A DNA stretch of 64,000 nucleotides, from assembly GCA_022577435.1 (NCBI GenBank), contig JAKOON010000005.1, positions 15,904,724-15,968,723 on the forward strand, given 5' to 3'. This DNA comes from Embiotoca jacksoni. Taxonomy: Eukaryota > Chordata > Actinopteri > Embiotocidae. A program made the translations under genes and the position numbers. Each line of letters opens with the position of its first letter. The stretch's first letter is position 1. This document shows, piece after piece, positions 1-16,900 of this stretch. The notes beneath the pieces were generated by a model, which saw nothing but the letters and a program-made list of their open reading frames with translations, was not told the DNA's origin and ran no database searches.

Positions 1-2600
<2,600 letters not shown>

Positions 2601-3849
2601 AACTGTCACCCCAGTCGGCAATGAAACCCAGGACTTACCTCAGCTTCTTACAATTTATGTTCCTACCTCTCCCCTAATTGCCCTTTAAAAAAAAAAAAGT
2701 TAAGCTACTTAACTGGGTAAATCTACCCAGTGATACCCTGCTTTAGCCTTGACACTATCAGACTCACTATTACACACTGAAAGCTCTGATTCTCCAGTAA
2801 TACCCTTCTACTGCTTCTACCCAAGATGTTCTTTTAAACACAGATGTATCACTATGTACAGTGCTATTAAACCAAATGAGATTTTTTTACTTGTGAGAGT
2901 CATCTGTTCTGCGTTGCTTGACATGCCAGCTAAACGGATATGACCAAGATTAACCTGCAGAGGGAGACAATCCAAAGCCCTGAAATGAAAAGAGATTCTC
3001 ATATGACTGCTAGTATGTCTCTACTTTCAATATTACTTCAATAATTGCTTGTTATCATTTATTATGAATGTAAATGATCTACAATAAATTAAAATGTTAT
3101 ACCACTGCGACAAATTTCAACAAAAATAACACATATTGAAGCGAAGAAAGTGCACTAATTACGGTGTTGGCATTCAGCCTAGAATGAGAGAAAATCCAAG
3201 ATAATGTCTTGGCATCATACTTTATAGACGGCCTATAAGCAGCATCACAGTGGACAGAGAACAAGCCAGAATCTCAGAGTTTTCTAGGTCTTGATCTTTA
3301 GTGAGCTTGCCATGAAAGCGCACTACATAAAAAGGACTTTGTATTAGTCAAGTGATCCAGCATGTGCAATACAAGCAATTAAACCCCCTAATATAAGTTG
3401 TGTCCAACGTAATGCTTTATTTAAAAATGTTAAATAGTGGAAGATAACGCTTGTAAATTAATCCTACTTCAGAAATAAGCAGTGGAGTAACTTACATCCT
3501 TTCTAATTTATCGGGAGACATGTGTCCTCACACCTCATGACATCTTATTCTGCTGCTTTGATAAACAAAATAGATGTGAAGAGCAAATGGACACATAACA
3601 GAAATGAGAACAAGATAAAGTTGTGCCCTCCCCTGTACATATGTTGAACAACAGGACTGCCTTCCCATCATATGGAGGCTGAGAGTTTATTCCTTTTTTT
3701 GACACATAGCACATGCAGTATAAGCGTCACAACAGTAGTTTTATTGGGGTACAATACACTGGGCTCTCCTAGCTATATTGTACAGCTTTTCTTGTGTCAG
3801 CACCATATATGTGGTTATACAAAATTTAGCAGTCACATCTGCTGAGGTA
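2601..3849 (+). other. syt1 3' UTR and downstream spacer
   Basis: This is non-coding sequence after the syt1 stop codon. It is AT-rich, and its open frames are short and lack family features. The AATAAA at 3083-3088 is the best poly(A) signal and would give a 3' UTR of about 500 bases. Nothing else was recognised up to the LINE relic. Confidence 0.6.
3083..3088 (+). terminator. probable syt1 polyadenylation signal
   Basis: A canonical AATAAA hexamer lies 483 bases after the stop codon in AT-rich sequence on the coding strand. I found no earlier canonical hexamer in the tail. Confidence 0.55.
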
Positions 3850-4558
3850 CTGCACTTCAGGTATATGGAAGATGTTCTAAATTCAGACAAAACGGAAGTT
3901 ATTGTACTTGGTCCTAAACACCTCAGAAACTCTTTCTGTGATCACTTAGTTACTCTAGGTAACGTTGTCTTGGCCTCCAGCAAAACTGTGAGGAACCTTG
4001 GAGTCATATTTGATGAGGATTTGTCCTTTAGACACCATATAAAGCAAATCTCCAGAACTGCCTTCTTTCATCTACGTAATATTAATAAAATCAGGAAAAT
4101 CCTTCCTCAGCGTGAGGCAGAAAAACTCATTCATGCGTTTGTTACTTCTGGGCTTCTTCTTTCTTTTGCAGATGTCCCGTCATGGAGATGCATGTCTCTG
4201 CCCTGCGCTTGTCGTCTCCACCAACAGTTCTTCTCTTCTATCTCTATGCTGTCCTTTTCTCTCTCTGCTCTCCTCTCACCCCAACCGGTCGAGGCAGATG
4301 GCCGTCCACCTCTGAGCCTGGTTCTGTCAGAGGTTTCTTCCTGTTAAGAGGGAGTTTTTCCTTCCCTCTGTTGGAGGTTTTTCTCCCTTAAAGAGGTTGT
4401 TTGTTTTCCCCCTCCCAGCTTATGTGGGAATTGTTGGGTTTCTCTGCATAATATTGTAAAGTCTTGTTGTAAGGACTTTAATGTGTTAAGTGCCATGAAA
4501 TAACCTATGTTGTGACTTGGCGCTATATAAATAAAGTTGAATTGAAGTTGAATTGAAT
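3850..4558 (+). mobile_element. LINE (L2/Maui-like) relic, internally deleted
   Basis: Positions 3870-4150 encode the C-terminal part of a non-LTR reverse transcriptase, with motifs such as SDKTEVIVLGP, VRNLGVIFDEDLSF, HHIKQISRTAFFHLRN and EAEKLIHAFVTS. The frame then jumps into the typical teleost 3' UTR of this family, containing ACCGGTCGAGGCAGATGGCC and GGGAGTTTTTCCTTCC. It ends in TTGGCGCTATATAAATAAAG followed by TTGAATTGAA-type tail repeats (about 4520-4558). The part between the enzyme C-terminus and the UTR is missing, so the copy is dead. It ends about 410 bases before the otogl start codon. Confidence 0.85.
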
Positions 4559-4967
4559 CTCTCTAGCTCTAGCTTTGTAAACTGCCTGTCTACTCGTGTC
4601 TCCTAAAGCTCCCCACCCCATGTGCATGTGAGCAGCCAGAAATTTGACATATAACTTTTGAGGTGAAAACTTCCGTGATGGAGTGATATACCTGCGGGCT
4701 CACTCAGAGAAATCCCAGAGGCGAGTGGCTGAATTCTGTCTGCTTGGGTTGAGGATATTGGCGTGACGGAGAGCCGCGCAGGTTTACCTGCCCACAACAG
4801 GTGGAGGCGACTCGTCATCTGCTGAGGGGGGGCTGTCGACACCAGGTAGGTTTTCCAGGTACGAAGAGGCATCGTCCCGGTGCTACCAAACATCCTGAAC
4901 CTTTTCCTCTCGGGACAGTGGAGATGCACCGTTAACGTTTCGGCGGGACTTCCTTTCGGACTCTGAG
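4559..4967 (+). promoter_or_regulatory. otogl 5' flank (presumed promoter and 5' UTR)
   Basis: This is the only unique sequence between the LINE tail and the otogl start codon. It is richer in CpG (about 4690-4950) than the surroundings. I see no convincing TATA box and cannot place the transcription start. The regulatory role is inferred from position alone. Confidence 0.35.
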
Positions 4968-6493
4968 ATGAACTTAAAGTGGACAGTGAAACGATTTCTT
5001 CTTATGTCGTTTTCAGTCTCCCACTTGCTGTTTCTTGAGGGTGAGTCACACCGTTTTACTTCCTCAGAATCCTACTATAACAGCCCTGTATTAAATTTTG
5101 CCGCTAAAATACGAGTGTTAACTTTAATGACATGGAAGTACATGAATTGATCTACCACAAGTCGTAGATATTCTTTACACAAACGAGTCACGACATCCAT
5201 AAAGTATTTAAGAACATGTTCTTTTGAAATATGTTTTGGAATAACCTGCATTTTTCTGTTTATCAGTACTCCGTGCCACAGATAATTGACGTTTATAAAT
5301 ATCATAGAATATCAGACTGCTCCCTCTTCCTGCTGCCTCATATCCTCGTGTCCTACCATGGCATCTAGCTGTTAAATCATTACAAATAATACAGATGTGG
5401 ATCAAAAAAAGGATTCTGACTGGACACCCCTGGATCCACCTTTTGCTGTAGATGATTTTACATTAGATAAGTAACCAATATCTATTTTGACAGGTTAAAA
5501 GTTGAGTGGTAACTGTATAACTTTGAATTTAGGAGCTCAGAGTCGACTTTCAGTGGCAGAAGGAAGACCACAGAGGTAAATATATATATATATATAAAAA
5601 TGTCTTTGCTATCAATATCAGTCCAATGTTAATTAATGTTGTGTAAGAAGTATTCACTATGATTTTTCACAGGTTGCTCGCTGTTCGTTGACCATGCTAA
5701 ATGCATTTATTTACACTTTCTGTTTCTGTCTACAGTGTGTGACAGAGACAGCATACATGAGTGTGTGTGTGTGTGTACTTGCACTTGTGTGTGTGAGGGT
5801 TCAGTAAAGAGTAGTTTGGAGTCTGAATTCAAGTGGTGTAAAGTGCACTTAAGTCTCCCCTCTGACTGTTTCTTCCCACTAATGTGCATGTTTGTGTGTG
5901 TGTGCAGAAGGGCTAATGCACTCCGGAGGAAACGGGATCTCCTCGGGGAGGAGGTTTGTACACTACACCTAAGAGAACCAGAGGAGGTCAGGGCACCCAC
6001 ATGCGCACAACACCCTAACCGGCACAAAGCTGTCTTTGTAAAGAATGAGACACACTCACCAACACATACACTTTCTCCCACTCAACCTGACGCAACATTT
6101 AACATACAGCAGCAGGTACACCAGTGTTACAGTACTCTGTCAGTGATGCTATTATAGCCTGAGAATTATTTCAGGAACTACTCTAAGTGTCTATTGTTAA
6201 TTGTTTTCCAAGACATACAGACCACTGCTGTCGGAGGGTACTCTGTCACGCAGCATTTTGCACAACTACACTGCCAGAGATGTCTCTTCAGGTAAATAAG
6301 CTGCCTTTGAAGTGTTCCCAAATGCATTTACAGAAACTTAAAACTCGTTACCCGGGCAGACTGGGATGAGCGAACTTGACTTTGTTCGTGTCTTTCCCAG
6401 AATATTGCGGCTGCCTCAATGGTGGCTGGTGTCAGGAGGGCGGTGTGTGCGACTGTGCTCAGTTCCAGGCACTGGGAGACCGCTGCCAGATCA
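4968..6493 (+). CDS. otogl: otogl exons 1-5: signal peptide, basic/polar linker, EGF-like
   Basis: Exons: 4968-5040, 5533-5575, 5908-6115, 6213-6291 and 6401-6493. Exon 1 gives a basic N-terminus and a hydrophobic core (FLLMSFSVSHLLFLEG), a good signal peptide, and ends in phase 1. Exons 2-4 encode a poorly conserved linker with NALRRKRDLLG, where RRKR is a possible proprotein-convertase site. Exon 5 encodes one EGF-like module with six cysteines, reading YCGCLNGGWC and CDCAQFQALGDRC. The linker exons were assigned mainly from frame continuity and splice signals, so they are less certain than exons 1 and 5. Confidence 0.75.
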
Positions 6494-9400
6494 GTGAGTA
6501 ATTCACACACATACTGTACATGTCTTCCTTTTGTGCCCACTCAGGATCATCTCATCCACATAACTGCCTTTCCTGGTATGCAACAGACCAGCTGGTTAGC
6601 ATGGCTAATAACAATAACTTTTTAATAACAGAATACAGTTACGCACTCCATAATACAAGCATGAGGGTACGTACGAGACTCTTCAATCATTCAACAAACC
6701 TTAATTACGTGCACACACTGCAGCATTGATTATCAGATTTCCCCAGAACTCTCTCTGTCTCTCTTTGTTGATACAAATCCACCACCCGCCATCTCAATTA
6801 AAACCACACACACACACACACACATGTACACACATAGATATAGACCTTACTCCCTAGAGAAGCAGATATGAAGTCACTTGAACTAAAGTAATAGGGTAAG
6901 GGCTGAGTGATGGAGTTTCTGGTTTCTATATTTTCAACAGGCTCCTTATACAGTATATCAGGAGATCTGAGGTCACAGTAAAGAAATTTTTCATTTCAAT
7001 GAATTAATTAAGTGTTGACATGCATGATAGAAACAATATAGTTGTGTGGAGCCCTGTGACTGAACTGAGACTTGAAATGAAATGCTGAAATACACCATTG
7101 AAAAGATAAAGAATACGCTTTTTGTAAAGATCTAACTCAAGGAAACAGATAGGATGAAAGTGGGTCATAATAGCAGGTTTCTTAAAAAGCTTAGCTGTAA
7201 CACAGATTAATTAAAGATCAGGGCAACAGAGCTGATGCAACAGAGGACAAATATTGAATAGGAGTGGGAAATGATGTTAATTAAAACGGATATCTTGTAA
7301 TTAAGATTTCTCAAATTTAAAAAAATTTCCCATTTCAGATTACCATCAGTAAGATAAGACTAATAAGATTAGATATGACTCACTATCACCGCCACCCACC
7401 TCCTTAGATTTTGGAAATGGTCTTGGGCAGCATCTTGGCAAAGCCAGCTACGGGGATTTCCTATAACAAAGGGCTTTTAGAAAATTCAAGTGTTCATTTT
7501 CTGTTGATAAGTTCAATGAAATAGAAGATGATGAAAGATGTAAAGATAATAAAAGAGATGGGATGTATGACTGGCCTTCTCAGTTCAGTAAAGTGTCCAT
7601 TTCTGCTGAAATATATTCGTGTCACCACGTGAAAATTGAGCCACTTCATCATGACAAGAATCTTGTCTGGGTGAATTGCCTTTTTTCCTCTCAGTACCTA
7701 ACCAGGGCCAGGATAGAGACGGGATCTGCAGGTCGTGGGGTCAGCACCACTACGAGACATTTGATGGAATCTACTTCTATTTCCCGGGAACCTGCTCCTA
7801 CATCCTGGCCCAGGACTGCCACTCGTCTACACCACAGTACACCGTGTGGGTAAGGCCAGCATTCAGCCTTCATTTATACATGCTAGCGCTGCTTCCAAAT
7901 ACATTGCCATGTTTACTGTTGAACAACAATAAACAATAAAAGTTGTGTAAACAAACTGAAATGTAGCTGCATTTAACTGCTTATGCCAGCAAAAAAGAAA
8001 CAAGAAATATGTGAGAATAGTAGGTTACATGCCAATCAGCAGTTATTGTCAATCTTCTATAAGCTGTAATTGGCATGTTATTTTGGTTATTTTTAAATTG
8101 TCTGTGCTGGGCTTGAATTAATTTGGAAACAGAGCACTTTGACCCATTTGAGTTCTCTCAATTATCTTAAATTGCATTTAAAATTCATATTAAACAGCAG
8201 ATCTCTCTAGATTAAATTGAAAGAAAAACTCTGCTGGTACTTTTTTATCTTCTGCCAACCCCATGAAGACCGAAACTAACAATAAATCCATCCTGCTAAC
8301 AAGTTTTGCCTGTTCAGCCAAAGCCTTATGGAACTTATTCTTCCATTTTTTTCAGAAAACGTTTGACATGTTGATGCGTTACCCATCAATATGGTCACTG
8401 TACTGTAGTTTATTTTTCACCCCTAATAAATGTATTATTTTCTTCCATTTGAGTAATATTTTATAATAACTACACCACAAATTAAATTAAACTAGATTTT
8501 TGTGTCCTATTTTTTAACAATTTACATCTTCAATTGAAACAAATAGGCTTTGGGCTGAGGGCCACCAAGAGGCTGGAAAATTCCAAGAGTTTCATTAGAT
8601 GGATCAATGCTTCGTTAACACTTGTTATTTGTTGACAATGACAAAAACAAAGGGTATCCCTGCCTTGTTCTTTAAATGAACAAATAATGCTAATTGCAGT
8701 CACCCTTGACTTTTGTCATCTACTATATGATAGTAATAGTGTACCTATAGTAATTCGAGTTATTGCTGCAATTTAGTGGGCATACCACATCAGGTATTTG
8801 TGGCCATAGATGTCAGCATCATAATCAGACAGGTGACTGAGTGTTTTTTTTTTTTAAATTTATGCGAGCTCAGGTTACAGTCAGTGGCTAATACTTGTTT
8901 GTAAATTTCCGCACTTTTCCCTCTGTGACCCTTACTTTGATTCCTTACCATTGCCTTTCTTCTCAGGTTCACAACAGCAGAGTGTGTGAGGGGAGTGTGT
9001 ATTCATGTCCAAGAGCTCTCAGTCTGTTCTTCCCAAATGAGGAGGAAATCCACATCTCTGGATATCGGGTCCACCAGGGAGGTCGCAGGTATGTGTGTGT
9101 GTGTGTGTGTGTGTTTCATCTGCAATGATGTAGAAACAAGAGAACATTTATATAATCTCCCCCCCCCCCAAAAAAAAATAAATACAAATAAAAATAATAA
9201 AAATAAATAAATGTTACGACACAAAATGTAAACTTAAAGTCACAATACAGAATTATGAGCATGATTTTCAAAGACTTCATCTCTCCCTATCTTGTTCTGC
9301 CTCTCTGAAATGTCAGGCTAAGTCTGCCTCAGACTGTAGGTGGTGTGTTTATCGAGCGACTGGCCGATTACCTGCTGGTGAAGAGTGTGTTTGGCTTCTC

Positions 9401-12400
9401 TTTGGCCTGGGATGGAGGCTCAGGTGTCTATCTGAAGATGAGTGAGGAGCACCAGGGTGCCCCCTGTGGCCTGTGTGGGAACTTCAACCACATTGCTGGT
9501 GATGACCTCACCACTGCTCGTGGTAAGACCGGCCTGACTGGCCCCTCATTCTCTTATCCCTTCTCTCAGCACCCACTCACTGCAATTATTGCTATTATAC
9601 ACTCAACACTGATTCTGTCCAATTATACCAGCGGTGGGACCTGGAGAGACCAGAGTAGAAGGATAGTGGGGGACTGGTAGTTTGGGTTTGAATAGCTGGA
9701 AGAAGCAAGACTCTTTCCTCAGATGACCAGTAACATGAACTATGTTCCCCTGCTTGTTTGGGCAGAGCGCTGTCCAGTGTACTGAGGATGAGCTCCGGGA
9801 AGGAGAGTAAACAAAAAAGGCTCTGGCTGTAAAGCTTCTGTGGACTAGTTTTTCACAGTGCATTTATGAACACATATATTTAATCTTAATGACCACTTTT
9901 ATTTCATCAGACCTATTTATTTGTAATAATAAATAATAGTAATACATTTTATTTATATAGCTTTTTTCAAGATAGTCACAGACGTTTTACAGGTTAGAAT
10001 GATCAACAAATTAAAAGCAGCTAATAACAGTTATCCACTTTTATCCTGTAGCTTTTGTGTGTGGATACTTGCTGGGTGTACGTGCATATAATGTACATGT
10101 GCAATGTCTTTTAGGCATTCGGACAGATGAGCCTGCGGTGTTTGCTAACAGCTGGGCAGTGGACCTGCCTCATGAGCGAGCCTGTCCCTCAGTAGATCTC
10201 GACTTCAACGGGCCCTGCCAGTCTGAGTCAGACATGGATGTAAGAACCACAGAAAATTTCTACTCACTGTTAACATTTGCGAAAGCAAATCAGGCCGCCA
10301 AGGTGCACCATATAAACAGTTTTACTGCTCATGTGATAACTTGCGGAAAAAAAAAAAAAAAGCATCTTGCTGAGGTTTTACCTCATGAAGAACCATCATG
10401 GTCCTTGTATGTTTAATGACAGTGTATGCTTTGTTGCGCCTCTCTGTTATAAATGTTGGGCTATATTGCTAACTATGTTATTTTTGTTGTGCAGGATGCA
10501 ATAGAGAAATGCAGTGCGCTTCTCTTCTTCCCCTTTCTGTCCTGTCATGAAAACATTGACCCAAATCCCTTCGTTGCCAGCTGTGTCTCTGACCTCTGTG
10601 TGTAAGTAAAAAAAAACAAGCACATTGACGATTGGATAAACCTCCTTTTTCTTTCTCTCAAGTATAGATTTATTGTGTAGAAACCAAGTCCCCAAAATCA
10701 TTTCCTCCTTTTATGTCAGTTCTGATGATGAGGAGACGTTTTGTCGAGCCTTGGTTGAGTACACCCGAGCCTGCTCACATGTCGGATATCCAGTAAGGGA
10801 GTGGAGAGACAGCTTCCCTTCTTGTAGTAAGTCACCACTGCAGCTCTACATTGTTAGTGAAAACACAGGTTCAGTCCATACGAAATGGTTTAGTGTAAAC
10901 CTATACTCAGACAACTTTAATCCATGCTCAGGTTTTCTCCTTGCTGTTAAACTCGACTGTCTGTCTTTGTATGTAGATGACGGCTGTGAAGACAGCTTTG
11001 TGTACAGAGACTGTATCAGTTGCTGTCCACCCACCTGTACATTTGAGAAAGAGTGTCTGGGAACCAACCTGCATTGTCTGGATGGCTGCTACTGTCCTGA
11101 TGGTATTTAACAAATTCCTCCTTACTTCACTTAAACCACAGTATGTGAAGGGTAATAAACTCCTCTCCTCTTTCCATGCAGGTCTTATCCTACAGAACGG
11201 AACATGTATCGCTGTTTCTCAGTGTCCATGTGTTTACCATGGAACATCATATGTACAAGGACACGTGCTTCAACAGGGCTGCAGTGTTTGGTGAGTGTGG
11301 GCCTGTATTTCCTCGTGAGCATACAGCGTGGCCAATGTGCTGCTGATTTACTTTGACTTTTCTTTTTTTAGTGTGTGCATGGGAGGAGTGTGGAACTGCA
11401 CTGAGAATAACTGCACAGGTGAGAATCCCCTTTAAGAGCATTCAGAAAGCAAAGGGGAAGCACTGAACTCGGCCTCAAAACTTCTCCCCTTCCCCCTGTC
11501 TCGTCTTAGCGGAGTGTTCGGTGGTTGGGGATGTGTTCGTGACGACATTTGACGGTAGGATGTTTCTCCAGCCGGGGGCGTGTCAGTACGTCCTGGCAAA
11601 GAGCCGCAGCAGCAGCAGATTCACCATAACACTGCAGTATACCACCTGTTCAGAGGTAACACACACACAGTTACATGCGCACACACCTACCAATCCTGCA
11701 GTCTCGTTTCTTTGTAGATGTAACTGGCTCTCCTGTATTTGCGTGTGTGTTAACAGCAGCAGGTGTGTATTCAGTCAGTGACAGTGGTGTTGGATGAAGA
11801 CGTGAGTCGTCAAATCACTTTGACAAAAGAGGGCGAGGTGATAATTGGTGTCAACCCAGCGCCTGCCCTGCCCTATGTTGATGGTAGGAATCACAAAAGC
11901 TGTGACTGATACATCACGGGTTTATATTACATGTTGACAGATCAAATTACAATAATCGTTTTTGCCTCAAATTTTAAACAATTGTGTGATTCTGTGACAT
12001 TATGTTCCTGGATCTGTAGATGCCGTCGAGGTGCGGAAGCTGACATCTGTGTTCACACAGCTGAAGGCAGGGATTGGTTTGAAGCTGCATTACGATGGTC
12101 GAGGGGGGCGGGCCTACGTGCATCTGGACAGTCAGTGGCGTGGACAGACGTTGGGCCTCTGTGGAACCTTCAATGGAAATCTACGAGATGATTTTCTGTG
12201 AGCCATGACTTCCCTCTAACAGGTCAATGCTGAAAATGTCACTGTCGTTGACTATATTTGTGTGTCCAGGTCTCCAGCAGGCATGATAGAGGGCACTCCT
12301 CAGCTTCATGCCAATGCTTGGAAGGTGTCGTCTGCTTGTGTTGCTCCGGTTAACCTGCCCATTATAGACCCATGTGAGATGAACCAGCACAATGGTAATA

Positions 12401-13919
12401 ATTTTGTATCCCTCTGGATATACTTGATCATTTTTTCCTAATCAAATAAATGATTTCATGTAGCGTGTAATTGTGCCATGCCTCACATGAGGGTAAACTT
12501 CATGGGTTTAAATGCTAGCTGCTCCTCAGTCTGTACTATACATTCTAACATTATTGATTTCTGTCTTGCACTGTGAGTTTTACCAGATTTAGCTGCAGGC
12601 TATCTTAGCTCGTTCAGATCAGAATTGCAAATGTGTTAAGTACTGTGTGTGTATTTATGTTGTAGTTTTCTACGCATCCTACTGCGATGTGCTTTTGGGG
12701 AGCGTGTTTGCTCCATGCCACAGCTACATCAGTCCAAACATCTACCAGCAGCAGTGCCGTTATCAGGCCTGTCGCTGCGGGAGCAGCTGTCTGTGCACGG
12801 CACTGGCTCACTACACTTACCTCTGTTCCAAACATGGAGTCAACATTAATTTCAGATCACATGTCTCAGACTGTGGTAAGTCTCTGTCTTCTGGGTTGCG
12901 TTTTTTAATATGAATTTTTGCCTCAATGCCCTTTAGACTCGTTGTATTTAAATGTGCATCACTCAAAATAGCCATAGATTAAAATCGTGGGGCTGTATGT
13001 GTAAACTGAACTACCTTTGCTGAAAAATATATTTTTATTATTTTCTGTGTGGGATTTACAGGAGTGGTGTGTCTCGGAGGTATGCTGTACCACTCGTGTG
13101 TGTCGTCCTGCGGCCGGTCCTGTCGTGCTCTGTCTAGCACTGAGACGTGTAACCCTGGTGACTGTGCCGAAGGGTGTGGCTGTGCCGAAGGCAATTACTA
13201 TGATGATGTGCGCCAGCGCTGTGTGCAACTGTAAGACTTACCCACCTCGTACATCATTCTTACGATGGTCGTTATAGTTGCTTTTTGGCTGAAAAGACAC
13301 GCACAAGCACACAGCACATCAACACCGGAAGCATCATCATTAATTCATGTAATCAAATTAATGTCACGAGTCTCTCCTCAGGTCACAGTGTCACTGTTAC
13401 TCCATGGGTGGTGTGTCACAGCCAGGGGAGGTGACCTTCAGTGCCTCTGGCCCCTGGTGAGTCACAGCTGGTCTTAACCTGCACTGAGAACTGAACTCAC
13501 TTTAGCTGCCCTCCCCAACTACACACAGAGTAACACACTTGCACACACTGTCTGATGCATTTGAGAAAGCAGTCAAAGCTTGAGTGGTTGTCAAATGAGA
13601 CGTAGAGCACTTAAACTAACCTTGTGTTTGATAACAATATTCTCTTTCCCAAACACTCACCCCTTTTTCCTCTCCCTTCCTGTCCCCTCCATCAGCCTGT
13701 GCAGAAATGGGAAGATGGAGTGCGTGCCAGAGGAAAAAGGTAACCTCTCCGCACTCCCCCCTCCCTCCAGTTCCTTCTCTCGTTCGTTCCAACAACAAAG
13801 TGGTGTTTCAGGCTATGTCCCTCTTGCTGAAATCAAGAGCCTTATGTCTGTAGTTGTAGCTTGTTTCCCATGACTGGCTGTTGCCGTTGACGTTTAAGGC
13901 GACTGAGGCATTGATTTTC

Positions 13920-13985
<66 letters not shown>

Positions 13986-16900
13986 GTGTGTGTGTGTGCG
14001 TGTGCGTGTGCGCTTGCGTGTGCGTGTGCATTGTAGAGCCTGATAGTGTAGAAGTCGGGGAATGTCCAGAGGGGAAAGTGTACCACAGCTGCACTGAGCA
14101 GAGAGGAGGAGTCGCTTGTGCAACAACCTGCCGTAACCTCATGTTGAACCTCACCTGTCCACCCAACACACCGTGCATACCTGGCTGTGTCTGCCCTCCT
14201 GGGTAATATAAGCTCCTTGCTCCCTTACACTGTTGTGTATTGTTTTTAATAGACCATGAGATAATTTTTTTCAGACAATTTAGCAAAACATACCATGACA
14301 TCATGAGGGAGGTCCCACCTTCGAGGCAGCCACGTCTTTCAGTTCATTAGATAATCCACTTGTGGATGCTCCAAAGAATTCAGGGGATTAGTGCTTTGTT
14401 TGGGTAAACATTTATTTTCCTGTAGTCTCTGCTTGCAACTGCTTTACCATTAGACGACTTAGGAAAGCTAAGTGTTCATTCTAATGAATCTTCCACTGTA
14501 TATCAAAATAAAAAAAATCACATCTCTGCAAGTGGATTTTCATACTGTTGTGAAACCAACTTATCATTCTGGTATAGGGAGGGGGGGGCACTGGCTTGTT
14601 TGTATTTCTTTAAAACATTCACAGACATCTTGAGTGGTGCTAAACTGAGGATGCAGCAATGGTGCCCTTGCAAAATAGTGTTAAGGGGGGCTTGTCATGG
14701 TGGAGCATTTGCATGTGGGAGGCGAGCCCTGGCATAAAATGGCTAAAAATCCCCACTAAAGACTGAAAAAACAAGCAGGCTTGCCTAATTTTATGATCCA
14801 AATCACAAGTTACCATTTTTCAGGGCGTAGGTTGTTGTTGCAAAGGGGATTTTGAAAAAGTAGCACATAGACAGCAGAAAGGAAGGAAAAGGTCGACTGA
14901 CATAGTCGGCCAATCACAGGTTTATACCAACATTCTTCATCTGGTGAGTCAGACTACTGGCATTTAGAAGGCATCAGCATATCTGTGTCTTCATTTAGGC
15001 CTTGTTATTTCAGCTTCCAAGAACGTCTTTTATTGAGTTTATAGCTAATAACCACAACATCAGATCACAGAAAAGATTAGCTTTGAAAGTTCCTCATACC
15101 AACTCCAACCTTGGGAAGACTGGTTTCCAGTGCTATGCACCTTAAACTAGAATGAGCTGCAACACAACTTGAAGTTAGAAACATTCCTCTGAGACTTCAA
15201 AGCTTTACTATCTTGTATTTCTAATAATATTTATGATTCTTTTAATTAGTGGGGTTATGTATGTGTGCATGCATGAATTATTGTTTTGTGGGAATGATTT
15301 AATTTTTTGAATCTTGTGTATATGTAATTTATTGTTAGGTCTCACAAAAAGATTTTTAATCTCACTGAGATTTCCTGAATTAATAAAGCTTAACTGACTA
15401 TCTGACAGTGGCTGCCTGGAAGCTGGAGTGTTAGTCAGTTGTAATTAATGGGTAAAACCGCAGGTATGGTCTCAAGTCAAATGTTTGCATGCTCTGTACC
15501 TCCTACCTATGTTTTATCTATAAAGGCTGGTCCTACACCAGGGAGAGTGTTACTATCCAGAGAATTGTCCCTGTGCCTGGCTCGGACTTGAATACCTGCC
15601 TGGAGAAACTGTCGAAACACCATGCTACAAATGGTATATGCCTTGACTCAACTCACTATCTGTATTTTCCTATAGACTCAGTAGAAATACAATCATGTCT
15701 ATCCATATAGGATTGTAATACATCTCTAATCAACTGAATCTGAAAGCAGCTATCGAAGTAAACTTATCATTAATATGTGTGGCATGAATTAGAAATTTTG
15801 TCTCATCTCTGTTCTCTCTTTGCTCCTGTCATGTGCTCCTGTCCATCCCCTCAGTCTGTGTCACCGTGGTTACTTTAACTGCAGCTACTCCCCATGTCCA
15901 GCTGTGTGTACCATTTACAGCGACAGACACTACCACACCTTTGACGGTCTCGAGTACGACTACCACTCTGACTGTCAGGTCTACCTGCTTAAAGTGAGTG
16001 GAGCCTGTCTGTATGGATCTGTTCAAGTACTTTCTGTTGTGCACAATGAAGTGCAAATAAAGGCGTAAAATGACATAATTGACTTTCAGTGACAAATGGA
16101 TTTAGTTGTGGCACTGAAATGCTAATCAGGTTAGTGTCTTGAGAGCTTGTGCTAGACTGTGTCAGAAAGCTGCATGTGTGTGATTGATGGTATGCGTTTA
16201 AGGGCAAAGGAGGAGCATCCTCAACATTTCCTGGCCAACACTGATTTGGATCTGGGAAAGAAGATCCAAGCTCGTTTCTAATCTTGGAAGAGAGAGTGGG
16301 TTTTAATTAGAGCAGATTAAGGCGTGTATGTGTGTGTGCGCAGGTGGGTTTGCACCCCGGTAATGCTAGCAGACGTTGTGCAAAGCGGTGGCAACACAAA
16401 GAGACCAGTGTTCACTTCAAACCCCATGGCTCCTGCGCTCCCAGGGATATAGAATTAGAATTAGCAGAACAGACATTCTGATTCAGACCCAGCAGACTGC
16501 CGGCCACTGCGCAGACCTGAAAAGAATGGGGAAGCAGGTCAAAGCTGTCCTAATTGCCTAGATTTGCTTCCTCTTCTTGTCACCCTCTGATGTATCCAGA
16601 ATGACAGTGTTTCCTGAACTGCTAGAATCATCTTTTCAATTTAAATCAGCCATGTGTTGTTCAGATATTACAGTTCTGACTGCTATGGATTTAGTAAAAG
16701 GAAAATTTTGAACAAACAAAACCATGTGTTTATTGGACAGAGATGAGAGGAGCTGATAAGACCTCCTCTCCTCACAACAGTAAAATTTTTGTCTTCCCCT
16801 TTCACCAGAGTGCAGGAGAAACCGAGGTGTCCATTGTTGCCCAAAACAAGGACTGCTATGAGAGCGGCATTGTCTGCATGAAAATACTGGTTATTCACGT

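Noticed and set aside
3778..4347. 189-codon open frame as a host gene
   Set aside because: Its core is LINE reverse transcriptase and its end is LINE 3' UTR.
4603..4929. 108-codon minus-strand frame upstream of otogl
   Set aside because: No signal peptide, domain or splice context; it lies in the presumed otogl 5' flank and has no family features.
13808..14304. His/Thr and Arg/Ala repeat open frames on the minus strand
   Set aside because: They are translations of the (TG)n/(CG)n tract.
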